DNA of 64,000 nt from Heyndrickxia ginsengihumi. GTDB taxonomy: Bacteria > Bacillota > Bacilli > Bacillales > Bacillaceae_C. The notes under the pieces were generated by a model, which was not told the DNA's origin, searched no databases, and saw nothing but the letters and a program-made list of their open reading frames with translations. The DNA is taken from NCBI RefSeq assembly GCF_011008565.1, contig NZ_JAAIWK010000002.1, positions 235,129 to 299,128 on the forward strand, written 5' to 3'. Numbering within the stretch: the first letter of the stretch is position 1; each line of letters starts with the position of its first letter. Below, one piece after another: positions 55,601-63,657 of the stretch. Made by a program: the position numbers and the translations under genes.

Positions 55601-56695
55601 ATGACAGATTTAGCATTAGAACATATTTATAAAATCTATGATAACAAAGTAACAGCAGTTTCGGATTTTAATCTCCACATTCAAGATAAGGAGTTTATCG
55701 TATTCGTCGGTCCATCCGGCTGTGGAAAATCAACAACCTTGCGAATGATAGCTGGATTAGAAGAAATCTCAAAAGGCGATTTTTTAATGGATGGGAAACG
55801 TGTAAATGATGTGGCCCCTAAAGACCGTGATATTGCAATGGTTTTCCAAAACTACGCCCTTTATCCACATATGACTGTCTTTGACAATATGGCCTTTGGA
55901 CTGAAATTACGAAAAGTACCAAAACAAGAAATTGAAAAACGTGTAACAGAAGCTGCAAAAATTCTTGGACTAGAACCTTATTTAAAAAGAAAACCAAAAG
56001 CATTGTCTGGCGGACAACGGCAGCGTGTTGCTTTAGGACGCGCAATTGTTAGGGATGCAAAAGTGTTTTTAATGGATGAGCCATTATCTAATTTGGACGC
56101 AAAACTGCGTGTACAAATGAGGGCTGAAATTATTAGATTGCATCAACGTTTACAGACTACGACAATCTATGTCACTCATGATCAAACTGAGGCAATGACA
56201 ATGGCATCAAGAATTGTTGTCATGAAAGACGGAGTTATTCAGCAAGTGGGCACCCCACGAGAAGTATACGATGCTCCAGCAAACTTATTTGTCGCCAGCT
56301 TTATTGGTTCACCAGCAATGAACTTCTTTAAAGGTACTTTAAATGAAGGAGCACTTACAATTTCAGATGATTTAAAACTCGAAATTCCTGAAGGTAAAAT
56401 GAAACAAATTAAACATTATATTGGAAAAAAAGTAGTACTTGGCATCCGTCCTGAAGATATTCATGATGAACCAATTTTTATTGACGCTTCCCCTGGTTCA
56501 AGTATTGAAGCTACGATTGAAGTGTCAGAACTGACTGGAGCAGAGACTATGCTCTACACTAAAATTAATGATCAAGAATTTGTTTCAAGAATTGATTCTC
56601 GGACAGTTGTACATCCTGGGGATAAGATTACACTTGGATTTGATATGAATAAAGCTCACTTCTTTGACGCCGAAACAGAAGAAAAAATTGGCTAA
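55601..56695 (+). CDS. msmX: Multi-sugar ABC transporter ATPase MsmX
   Basis: 364 residues (B. subtilis MsmX 365). Walker A GPSGCGKST (near residue 37), Q-loop, signature LSGGQRQR (near 135), Walker B FLMDEPLSNLD, H-loop YVTHDQ, and a C-terminal OB/regulatory domain (from about 235). MsmX is a shared ATPase that energises several sugar importers. The ATG at 55601 has AAGGGGGG 9 nt upstream; the frame to 55484 overlaps the previous gene and is not used. A terminator follows. Confidence 0.94.
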   Translation: MTDLALEHIYKIYDNKVTAVSDFNLHIQDKEFIVFVGPSGCGKSTTLRMIAGLEEISKGDFLMDGKRVNDVAPKDRDIAMVFQNYALYPHMTVFDNMAFGLKLRKVPKQEIEKRVTEAAKILGLEPYLKRKPKALSGGQRQRVALGRAIVRDAKVFLMDEPLSNLDAKLRVQMRAEIIRLHQRLQTTTIYVTHDQTEAMTMASRIVVMKDGVIQQVGTPREVYDAPANLFVASFIGSPAMNFFKGTLNEGALTISDDLKLEIPEGKMKQIKHYIGKKVVLGIRPEDIHDEPIFIDASPGSSIEATIEVSELTGAETMLYTKINDQEFVSRIDSRTVVHPGDKITLGFDMNKAHFFDAETEEKIG

Positions 56696-56705
56696 TATAC
56701 CTTTT

Positions 56706-56756
56706 AGAGGATTAGATACTCCCTTAATGAATGTTTTGGGATTCTAATCCTCTTTC
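56706..56756 (+). terminator. Terminator of msmX
   Basis: AGAGGATTAGA (56706-56716) pairs with TCTAATCCTCT (56743-56753), followed by TTC. The loop of 26 nt includes a second small stem. Confidence 0.65.
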
Positions 56757-56831
56757 ATTTAAATGTATGAAACTTCTCATTCAAATACTTTCATGAACAG
56801 CATTCTCAATACTCATTTTCCAAGCACGTTT

Positions 56832-57083
56832 TTAAAAAATACGATATGGGATTTTCTGTTCAATTTCTTTCTGACATTGTTTACAAACGAGAAGATGCAT
56901 ACATTCGGCTTTTTTTGAGCTCAGCAAATCTCCATCTTCTAATTTAAGTAAATCAATATCCATATATGCACTATAGTCATCATAGAAATCATATATTTTA
57001 CCTTCATCAAGTAGCATACTTCCACAATGGGGGCAGACTACTTGAATTTCTTCAATTCCATTACATACTGAACATCCGATCAT
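56832..57083 (-). CDS. Zinc-ribbon protein, unknown
   Basis: 83 residues with three CxxC pairs: CSVC near residue 4, CPHC near residue 17 and CKQC near residue 68. Between them is an acidic Tyr-rich stretch (YDFYDDYSAYMDIDLL). It is probably a small zinc-binding protein; I do not recognise the family. An AAGGATGATG lies upstream of the ATG. It is divergent from sspB. Confidence 0.6.
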   Translation of the reverse strand: MIGCSVCNGIEEIQVVCPHCGSMLLDEGKIYDFYDDYSAYMDIDLLKLEDGDLLSSKKAECMHLLVCKQCQKEIEQKIPYRIF

Positions 57084-57197
57084 GATTCATCATCCTTCTT
57101 GAATACTTCTTTTAAAGGATGTGAAAAATACAAAATACTATACGGAACATTCAAGAACATTTTATGATATTACTACTTTTTTCCAGACAAAAAAAAT

Positions 57198-57226
57198 GAA
57201 TGAACAGCCAAAAAAAAAACATACTA
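57198..57226 (+). promoter_or_regulatory. sigma-G-type promoter of sspB
   Basis: GAATG (57198-57202), 17 nt, CATACTA (57220-57226). Both elements match the known sigma-G consensus (-35 GHATR, -10 CATWHTA). It would give a leader of about 125 nt that contains the tRNA-like element. Confidence 0.7.
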
Positions 57227-57261
57227 GATAATACAAACAGCAAAATAAATACAATAATTAC

Positions 57262-57326
57262 TGGGTTAACCAAGATGGTAACAAACTATTGTTTGTTTGC
57301 TGGTGCAATTCCAGCTAACCCAACCA
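57262..57326 (+). ncRNA. tRNA-Gln-like pseudo-tRNA in the sspB leader
   Basis: Acceptor arms TGGGTTA (57262-57268) and TAACCCA (57316-57322) pair over 7 bp and are followed by ACCA (57323-57326). The T arm is GCTGG / TGCAATT / CCAGC (57299-57315): 5-bp stem, 7-nt loop, correct invariant residues except G for T at position 55. The D-loop-like AAGATGGTAA and an ACTATTG tract containing TTG also fit tRNA-Gln. But the D stem is gone, the anticodon arm folds as a 7-bp stem with a 4-nt loop, and the whole is about 10 nt too short. It is unlikely to decode. Confidence 0.75.
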
Positions 57327-57355
57327 AAAAATATAAATGAGGAGATGAAAGAATT

Positions 57356-57556
57356 ATGGCAGACAATAATTCTAACCAATTACTAGTATCTGGAGCAGAA
57401 CAAGCACTTGATCAAATGAAATATGAAATTGCACAAGAATTTGGTGTAAATCTTGGAGCAGATACTACTTCTCGCGCAAACGGTTCTGTTGGAGGAGAAA
57501 TTACAAAACGTTTAGTGCAAATGGCTGAACAACAACTTGGTGGATCTATCCATTAA
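57356..57556 (+). CDS. sspB: Alpha/beta-type small acid-soluble spore protein
   Basis: 66 residues, with both conserved SASP regions: YEIAQEFGV, containing the GPR cleavage site, and [21 protein letters not shown]. It coats and protects forespore DNA from UV and heat and is degraded on germination. sspB is the best family name by context, but all alpha/beta SASPs are similar. GAGGAG is about 12 nt before the ATG. A sigma-G-type promoter and a tRNA-like element lie upstream. Confidence 0.93.
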   Translation: MADNNSNQLLVSGAEQALDQMKYEIAQEFGVNLGADTTSRANGSVGGEITKRLVQMAEQQLGGSIH

Positions 57557-57595
57557 TTAAAAGTATAAGTTAAAAAATTTCATAAATATGGATAT

Positions 57596-57623
57596 GAAGG
57601 GAGACAATTTCTTGTCTCCCTTC
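57596..57623. terminator. Bidirectional terminator between sspB and fumC
   Basis: A perfect 12-bp stem GAAGGGAGACAA / TTGTCTCCCTTC, loop of 4, between convergent genes. Confidence 0.85.
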
Positions 57624-57640
57624 TCTTTCGTTTTAAAACA

Positions 57641-59029
57641 TTATTTTGATAAATTAACCATCTGAGCAGGAACAATCCATTGATCATATTGTTCTTCTGT
57701 TACATAGCCTGTTTTAATTGCAGCTTCTTTTAATGTTGAACCATCTTTAAATGCTAATTTGGCGATTTCTGCTGCTTTTTCATATCCAATATGCGGATTT
57801 AAAGCTGTGACAAGCATTAATGAACGGTTTACATTTTCTTCAATTGTCTCAACATTTGGTTCAATACCTCGGACACATCTTTCATCAAATGATTTCATCG
57901 CGTCTCCAAGTAAATGAACGGACTGTAAGAAATTATAAATAATAACTGGTTTGAAAACATTTAATTCAAAGTTGCCTTGACTTGCTGCAAAACCGATTGT
58001 CGCATCATTTCCAAAAATTTGTGATGCAACCATTGTTATTGCTTCACATTGAGTCGGATTCACTTTACCTGGCATAATTGAGCTACCTGGCTCATTAGCA
58101 GGAATTGAAATTTCTCCAATGCCGCTTCTTGGACCACTTGCCAACCAACGAACATCATTCGCAATTTTCATTAAATCTGCAGCAAGTCCTTTAAGTGCAC
58201 CATGTGCAAAAACGATTTCATCATGGCTTGTTAATGCATGAAATTTATTATCTGAAGACTTAAACGAATATCCAGTTTGTTTCGTTAATTCTTCTGCTAC
58301 TTTATCACCAAAAGTAGGATCTGCGTTGATACCTGTTCCAACAGCAGTTCCGCCAATTGCTAAATTTAAAATGTGTTCAGCGCTTTCATTAATCATTTGT
58401 TCACTCTTTTCAAGCATCGCACGCCATCCACTAATTTCTTGTCCCAATGTGAGCGGCGTCGCATCTTGAAGATGTGTTCGTCCAATTTTAATGATTTTCA
58501 TATAGGCTTGTTCTTTTTCTTTTAACGTATTTTTCAACTGTGTTAACGGTGGCAATAGTCGTGTTTGAATTTCATGATAAGCCGCAATATGCATAGCTGT
58601 TGGAAAAGTATCATTTGAACTTTGTGACATATTGATGTGATCATTTGGATGGATCTTTTCTTCAATATTTTTTGTCGTCAATATTTCATTTGCTCTTCTT
58701 GCTACAACTTCATTTACATTCATGTTTGATTGAGTGCCACTTCCAGTTTGCCAGACAACAAGCGGAAAATGATCATCAAATTTTCCTTCTAGCACCTCTT
58801 CACATGCTTGGACAATTGCTTCTTTTTTGGCATCTGACAATTTTCCAAGTTTATTATTGCTAATTGCTGCAGCTTTTTTCAAGTGGGCAAATGCTTTTAT
58901 CACTTCAAGAGGCATTTTTTCTCCGCCAATTGGGAAATTCTCTTTACTACGTTGTGTTTGAGCGCCCCAATATTTATCAACCGGTACTTTCATTTCTCCT
59001 AGAGTATCTTTTTCAATACGATATTCCAC
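57641..59029 (-). CDS. fumC: Class II fumarate hydratase (CitG/FumC)
   Basis: 462 residues, normal length. It hydrates fumarate to L-malate in the citric acid cycle. The superfamily signature [13 protein letters not shown] is near residue 317; the catalytic [12 protein letters not shown] (near 138) and [10 protein letters not shown] (near 185) are intact. It is iron-independent and homotetrameric in relatives. AGGGAGGGGAC lies just before the ATG. It is monocistronic. Confidence 0.96.
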   Translation of the reverse strand: MEYRIEKDTLGEMKVPVDKYWGAQTQRSKENFPIGGEKMPLEVIKAFAHLKKAAAISNNKLGKLSDAKKEAIVQACEEVLEGKFDDHFPLVVWQTGSGTQSNMNVNEVVARRANEILTTKNIEEKIHPNDHINMSQSSNDTFPTAMHIAAYHEIQTRLLPPLTQLKNTLKEKEQAYMKIIKIGRTHLQDATPLTLGQEISGWRAMLEKSEQMINESAEHILNLAIGGTAVGTGINADPTFGDKVAEELTKQTGYSFKSSDNKFHALTSHDEIVFAHGALKGLAADLMKIANDVRWLASGPRSGIGEISIPANEPGSSIMPGKVNPTQCEAITMVASQIFGNDATIGFAASQGNFELNVFKPVIIYNFLQSVHLLGDAMKSFDERCVRGIEPNVETIEENVNRSLMLVTALNPHIGYEKAAEIAKLAFKDGSTLKEAAIKTGYVTEEQYDQWIVPAQMVNLSK

Positions 59030-59220
59030 AGTGTCCCCTCCCTGATAGTGCTTACAATTATTTTATTTTTTTATATTGCAAGTTTATTTTACTACAAAAA
59101 AAGACAAAGGAAAACTTTAGCTTTTAAGCAAACGTCAAAATAGAAATCTTATCCCAACATGATAGGATGCTGATAACATATTCAGTATAAGCACAGTATA
59201 AGCACAGAATAAAAAACAGG

Positions 59221-59413
59221 ACAAGAGGCTGGGACAAAAGTATCTTAACTGAAGAAAACCCGAATATTGCCCTCCAACCTTGCTACGAATATCACTCGCT
59301 TTCCGCAGGTGGCTGGTGAGCCTACCCCGCAGAGTCTACGTAAATTTTCGGAGATGATTGGTACAATGTTCGACTTTAGCTAACCACTTTTGAGGTCTGT
59401 CCCAGCCTCTTGT
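59221..59413. repeat. Family A dispersed repeat, copy 4 (complete, perfect ends)
   Basis: 193 bp bounded by a perfect 16-bp terminal inverted repeat: ACAAGAGGCTGGGACA at 59221-59236 and its reverse complement at 59398-59413. Internal sequence is shared with the copies at 11009, 28372 and 34303. It has no coding capacity. Confidence 0.85.
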
Positions 59414-59421
59414 CAACACTA

Positions 59422-59448
59422 TGGGCTGTCTCTTTAAAGACAGCCCAA
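59422..59448 (-). terminator. Terminator of pbpF
   Basis: TGGGCTGTCT pairs with AGACAGCCCA around CTTTAA, just past the stop codon on the minus strand. Confidence 0.75.
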
Positions 59449-59455
59449 TAAATGA

Positions 59456-61540
59456 TTAATGTCCAAGTATATCTTTTAATTTTTCTTTAATGCGTTCACC
59501 GATATTTTGCAATTCCCCTTTATGAGAATCTACTGTTTCTTTTAACTTATTAGCTTGCTCTTTTAGTTGATCATCAATATTTTGAAATTTATCTTGAATC
59601 TGTAGACCGTTATTTTCTTGTTGTTTATTAATCGATTCAACTCCAAAATCACCGGCCTTTGTATATTTTAATGTCGCATTCATAACTGCATTAAATACTG
59701 GTACGACCCCTTGCTCACTTAATCCGTATAAATAATGGTTGCGGTCCGTTTGATCGTATCCCATCCAAACAACTCCCACTAAATTTGGTGTATATCCGAC
59801 AAACCATTGATCCATTGTTCCATTATTTGTAAAAGATACTTGGGTTGATCCTGTTTTTCCTGCAATTTGATAACCAGGAACGCTCACACCTTTACCTGTT
59901 CCTGATTCCACGACATTTAACAACATTGAATTCATTTCTTTAGCAACTTTTTTCGAAGTCACTCTAACTTTTTTGTCTTTATGTTCCGCAATGACTTTGC
60001 CAGTTGGTCCAACAATCTTCTTAATTATATGTGCTTCCGATCGTTCACCGTTATTCGCAAAAGTTGTATACGCCTGTGCCATTTCTTCAGGTGATACCCC
60101 CTTTTGAATGTTTCCAAGTGCGATCCCTAATTGCTTATCTTTCTTTTCATCAAGGGTAATTCCAAATTTCTCCGCTGATTCCATTCCTTTATCGATCCCA
60201 ATTTTATTCAGAAGCCAAACAGCTGGCAGATTTAATGATTTTTCAACGGCAACATACATCGGAACTTCTCCTAAATATTGTCCATTATAGTTTTTTGGAG
60301 AATAACCGCCTTTAAATGTTGTCTCTTTATCTTCTAATATCGATGTAGGTTTATAACCTTCTTCTAGGGCAGGTGCATAAACAGTAATTGGCTTCATAAT
60401 AGAACCAGGCTGTCTCCTTAATTGCGTGGCCCTGTTAAATCCTCGGAAAACTTTTTCTCCCCTTCCGCCAACAAGTGCCCGAACTCCTCCAGAACTAGGA
60501 TCAACTAAAATACTACCGCTTTGAATGATTTGATCGGCCGTCCCCGATGGAAATAAATCCCCACGTTGATACACATTCTGCAGGGCCGATTGAATATTTT
60601 GATCCATCTCTGTGTATATTTTATATCCTCTCGTCAAAATATCTTCTTGTGTAAGGCCGTAACGATCAATTGCTTCGTCTAATACAGCATCTACATAATA
60701 TGGATATTTTTCCTTTAAATCATCTGTCTTCTTATCTTTTAATGACAGTTTCTCCTTTACTGCCGCATCATATTGCTGCTTTGAAATCATCCCATATTGT
60801 TTCATTGCGCCTAAGACAATATTTCTGCGTGCAATTGCCCTATCATAATGATTATATGGATCTAATGCATTTGGGGCGTTTACTAGTCCTGCCAATGTTG
60901 CTGATTCAGATAAGTCAAGATCTTGTACATCTTTTCCGAAATATTTATTGGCAGCTTTCTGAACTCCCCACGCACCTTCACCAAAATACACTTGATTTAA
61001 ATACATCTCTAATATTTCTTTCTTTGTATAATGTTTTTCTATTTCAATTGCTAAAAACAGTTCCTGGATTTTCCTTTTTAACGTTCGTTCAGGAGAAAGA
61101 TAAGCATTTTTTGTCAATTGCTGTGTGATTGTACTTCCACCTGCAGTTACTCCCCCAGGAATTAAATCTTTCAATAGCGCGCTTGCTGTGCCAATAATAT
61201 CAAAACCGTGATGCTTGTAAAAACGGTGATCTTCAATTGCTACAATAGCATTTTGTAAATTGCTCGGCATTTTTTTTATCGAAACACCTTCTGCCCGATT
61301 CGCAGAAACTTTACTAGCAACATCACCATCTTTATCATATATAATCGTTGATTGCTCTAATCCCTTTTTTAGCTGACCTACATTCGCACTTTTTGCATAA
61401 TAAGCAAAGAATGCTAAAAAGGCTAGAAAAGCGAATGAAACTAACAATATGACGATTTGTGTCATATGCATTTTTTTCCAGTATTCTTTTATTACATTCC
61501 AAAATGGCTTCAGTCTATCCACAGTTTTCCCTGCCTTCAT
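59456..61540 (-). CDS. pbpF: Class A penicillin-binding protein (PbpF-like, PBP2c)
   Basis: A 694-residue bifunctional murein synthase. One N-terminal membrane helix (residues 29-49). The glycosyltransferase domain has EDHRFYKHHGFD (catalytic Glu near residue 94) and GGSTITQQLTKN. The transpeptidase domain has SIMK (nucleophile Ser in RQPGSIMKP, near residue 382), SLN and KTGS. A charged helical tail follows. It polymerises and cross-links peptidoglycan; PbpF is expressed in part during sporulation in B. subtilis. pbpF also lies near the hem genes there; here it is separated by 30 kb. Confidence 0.92.
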   Translation of the reverse strand: MKAGKTVDRLKPFWNVIKEYWKKMHMTQIVILLVSFAFLAFLAFFAYYAKSANVGQLKKGLEQSTIIYDKDGDVASKVSANRAEGVSIKKMPSNLQNAIVAIEDHRFYKHHGFDIIGTASALLKDLIPGGVTAGGSTITQQLTKNAYLSPERTLKRKIQELFLAIEIEKHYTKKEILEMYLNQVYFGEGAWGVQKAANKYFGKDVQDLDLSESATLAGLVNAPNALDPYNHYDRAIARRNIVLGAMKQYGMISKQQYDAAVKEKLSLKDKKTDDLKEKYPYYVDAVLDEAIDRYGLTQEDILTRGYKIYTEMDQNIQSALQNVYQRGDLFPSGTADQIIQSGSILVDPSSGGVRALVGGRGEKVFRGFNRATQLRRQPGSIMKPITVYAPALEEGYKPTSILEDKETTFKGGYSPKNYNGQYLGEVPMYVAVEKSLNLPAVWLLNKIGIDKGMESAEKFGITLDEKKDKQLGIALGNIQKGVSPEEMAQAYTTFANNGERSEAHIIKKIVGPTGKVIAEHKDKKVRVTSKKVAKEMNSMLLNVVESGTGKGVSVPGYQIAGKTGSTQVSFTNNGTMDQWFVGYTPNLVGVVWMGYDQTDRNHYLYGLSEQGVVPVFNAVMNATLKYTKAGDFGVESINKQQENNGLQIQDKFQNIDDQLKEQANKLKETVDSHKGELQNIGERIKEKLKDILGH

Positions 61541-61680
61541 AGTCTTATGATGAATAAATCTCTATTTCGAACGTTCAATTTTATTTATTTGCTAAAAACA
61601 TTCTAAGCAAAGAATAGTATGAATGTCTATAAAAATCAATGACAACCGTATACTATGTATGTTTCCCCATTTTTCTCATA

Positions 61681-61747
61681 AAAAAAGGCCTGACATCACA
61701 TCTCAATAGAAATATGATTTCTATTGAGACTTTTGTGATATCAAACC
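61681..61747 (-). terminator. Terminator of the third yjcZ gene
   Basis: An inner 12-bp stem (CTCAATAGAAAT/ATTTCTATTGAG) is extended by GGTTTGATATCAC/GTGATGTCAGGCC and followed on the minus strand by TTTTTTT. Confidence 0.85.
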
Positions 61748-61768
61748 TTCTTCATCAATCTTCAGCCA

Positions 61769-61894
61769 TTAAAAAGCATATGAAGCACCAACGATAATGA
61801 GTAAAATAAACAATACGACGATGAGAACAAAGCTGCTTCCATAACCGCCGCCTCCATAACTGTAGCCGCCGTAACCGCATCCTCCGAAGAACAT
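61769..61894 (-). CDS. YjcZ-family sporulation miniprotein, copy 3
   Basis: 41 residues: a Gly/Tyr-rich N terminus with one Cys ([21 protein letters not shown]), then the family helix [20 protein letters not shown]. It is longer at the N terminus than the copies at 36880 and 37053. GGAGGTGA is 7 nt upstream of the ATG. It has its own strong terminator. Confidence 0.88.
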   Translation of the reverse strand: MFFGGCGYGGYSYGGGGYGSSFVLIVVLFILLIIVGASYAF

Positions 61895-61978
61895 AGAAAT
61901 TCACCTCCACCATTTAAAACTCGTATTACAATGATAGTTTATTCAAGCTTTAAATGAAGGTTTGGACATTCTTTCTGT

Positions 61979-62941
61979 TCATTCACACATTTCACTTTCT
62001 GTTTCAATTAATTGATGTCTCTTTAAATATTGTAGAAAATTGTTATAAGCAAATCCTTTAACTTGATCTTCTGAATAGTGCTTTAACAGTTCTTCAATTA
62101 AATTTTGATACTTCGCTGCATTTTCTAAATTAGAAACATATCGCCCAATCCCGTCAAAATCTGAACCGAAACCGATTTGATGAACTCCGCCAAGAGAGCA
62201 AAAATGATCAATATGTTTGATCAAATCTGGAATAGATGCATTTCCATCTTTTTTTATAAACTCTGGATAAAAGACAATATGAACATTTCCTCCTTTTGCA
62301 AACATTTCTTTTGCTTGCAAATCAGTAAGATTCCTTTGATGGTCACAAAGTGCTCTTGCATTTGAGTGGCTGGCAATGGGATAGTATGCCAAGTCCATTA
62401 CATCCCAAAATCCTTGTTCACTTAAATGAGAGACATCTGTTAATACTTTATACTGATTGTTTAATTGAACAATTTCCTTCCCAAAGACCGTTAATCCTGC
62501 ACCTCTTGGCTCCCCTGCACCATCTGCAGCCAAATTCGCTTGATTCCATGTTAACCCAACGGATTTTACACCTAAATGGTATAATGTTTTCAGCTTTTCA
62601 ATATCATTTCCAATGGCATCTACTCCTTCAAGTGTCAGCATTGCCCCGATCTGATCTCGCCGTAAATGGATCAAATCCTCCCAAGTTTTAATGTGTTTCA
62701 TATTTGCCTGTTTATTTAGAACTTCTTCATAAAATAAATTGACTTGCTCTAAAACAGTTGAATACATCTGAGCAGAATGGGTAGTCGGTTCAATAAAAAT
62801 TGCGAAACATTGAACTTTTACTTGTCCTTGATTTAATCTTTCTTGATTTGTATCAATCTCAGGATCATTTTTAAAGCGCCCTGTTTTATTCCCTTGTGAT
62901 AATTTTAAAAGTGCGTCGCAGTGCAGATCAATAACTTTCAT
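61979..62941 (-). CDS. M19 family membrane-dipeptidase-type peptidase
   Basis: A 320-residue TIM-barrel dipeptidase. The first metal motif HCD is at residues 7-9, then LTLEGVDAIG (bridging Glu near residue 120), SHSNAR and the HQRNL histidine. There is no signal peptide, so it is cytoplasmic. Relatives cleave dipeptides, including ones with D-residues. Its start overlaps the upstream C26 gene's stop by 4 bp, so the two act together. Confidence 0.9.
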   Translation of the reverse strand: MKVIDLHCDALLKLSQGNKTGRFKNDPEIDTNQERLNQGQVKVQCFAIFIEPTTHSAQMYSTVLEQVNLFYEEVLNKQANMKHIKTWEDLIHLRRDQIGAMLTLEGVDAIGNDIEKLKTLYHLGVKSVGLTWNQANLAADGAGEPRGAGLTVFGKEIVQLNNQYKVLTDVSHLSEQGFWDVMDLAYYPIASHSNARALCDHQRNLTDLQAKEMFAKGGNVHIVFYPEFIKKDGNASIPDLIKHIDHFCSLGGVHQIGFGSDFDGIGRYVSNLENAAKYQNLIEELLKHYSEDQVKGFAYNNFLQYLKRHQLIETESEMCE

Positions 62942-63657
62942 TTTCCCACCTCATTATTTTTACACGCATGAACGAAAGAACGGAATATTTTTACAGAAGT
63001 CTGTTCATTAGTATGTGCTAAACATTCTGGATGCCATTGAACGCCTAATGCAAATGTGTGATTTGTACTTTCAATTGCTTCAATAATACCATCTGTTGAA
63101 CGTGCTGAAATGATAAACGGCTTCGGAACACTACGAACTGCTTGATGATGAAATGAGTTAACCTTAATTCTTGTTTCTTTTAATATTGAATAAAGTAAGC
63201 TGTTAGGGGAAATAGCAACATAATGAGATGGATGATGACGAACAGCATGTTGGCTATGTTGAATAAGTGGTGATTCAATTTGACTGTAAATATCTTGATA
63301 CATATCTCCATGAACAGCTATATTTAAAATTTGCACTCCTCGACAAATTGCCAAAACGGGTTTATTCAATTTCAATGCCTGCTGTACAAGCAGCATTTCT
63401 AATGAGTCTCTTCCAGGCTCAATCTCCCCCAAATTTGGATGCGGCTCTTCTCCAAATAAGAGTGGATCAATATCACCTCCACCTGATAATAAAAGACCAT
63501 CTATTTTATAAAATAAATTTTCAATATCTTTTTCTATTCCAATGGGCAATATTACCGGAATGCCGCCTGCTGTAATAATGGCTTCGATATAATCATTTGC
63601 AAGCGTATGTTTTAAATCATTTTTCACACTGCTTGTTATCCCAATAATAGGCTTCAT
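62938..63657 (-). CDS. Class I glutamine amidotransferase-like gamma-glutamyl hydrolase (peptidase C26)
   Basis: 239 residues with the nucleophile in LAICRGVQILN (Cys near residue 105), the oxyanion LLSGGGDIDP (near 55-64) and the triad His in GVQWHPE near residue 212. It hydrolyses gamma-glutamyl amide bonds, as PuuD does in putrescine breakdown. With the M19 dipeptidase in a 4-bp-overlap operon, a role in degrading gamma-glutamyl or cell-wall-derived peptides is likely but inferred. Confidence 0.9.
   Translation of the reverse strand: MKPIIGITSSVKNDLKHTLANDYIEAIITAGGIPVILPIGIEKDIENLFYKIDGLLLSGGGDIDPLLFGEEPHPNLGEIEPGRDSLEMLLVQQALKLNKPVLAICRGVQILNIAVHGDMYQDIYSQIESPLIQHSQHAVRHHPSHYVAISPNSLLYSILKETRIKVNSFHHQAVRSVPKPFIISARSTDGIIEAIESTNHTFALGVQWHPECLAHTNEQTSVKIFRSFVHACKNNEVGK

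Larger units (their letters stand above)
59030..59455. other. Intergenic region between fumC and pbpF
   Basis: Filled by the fumC promoter region, a complete family A repeat (59221-59413) and the pbpF terminator (59422-59448). No gene is seen. A short direct duplication of CAGTATAAGCA lies at about 59183-59204. Confidence 0.6.

Noticed and set aside
57262..57326. A functional tRNA gene
   Set aside because: The D stem is missing, the anticodon loop is not 7 nt with T33, T55 of the T loop is G, and the length is about 65 nt. It is listed as a tRNA-like element instead.
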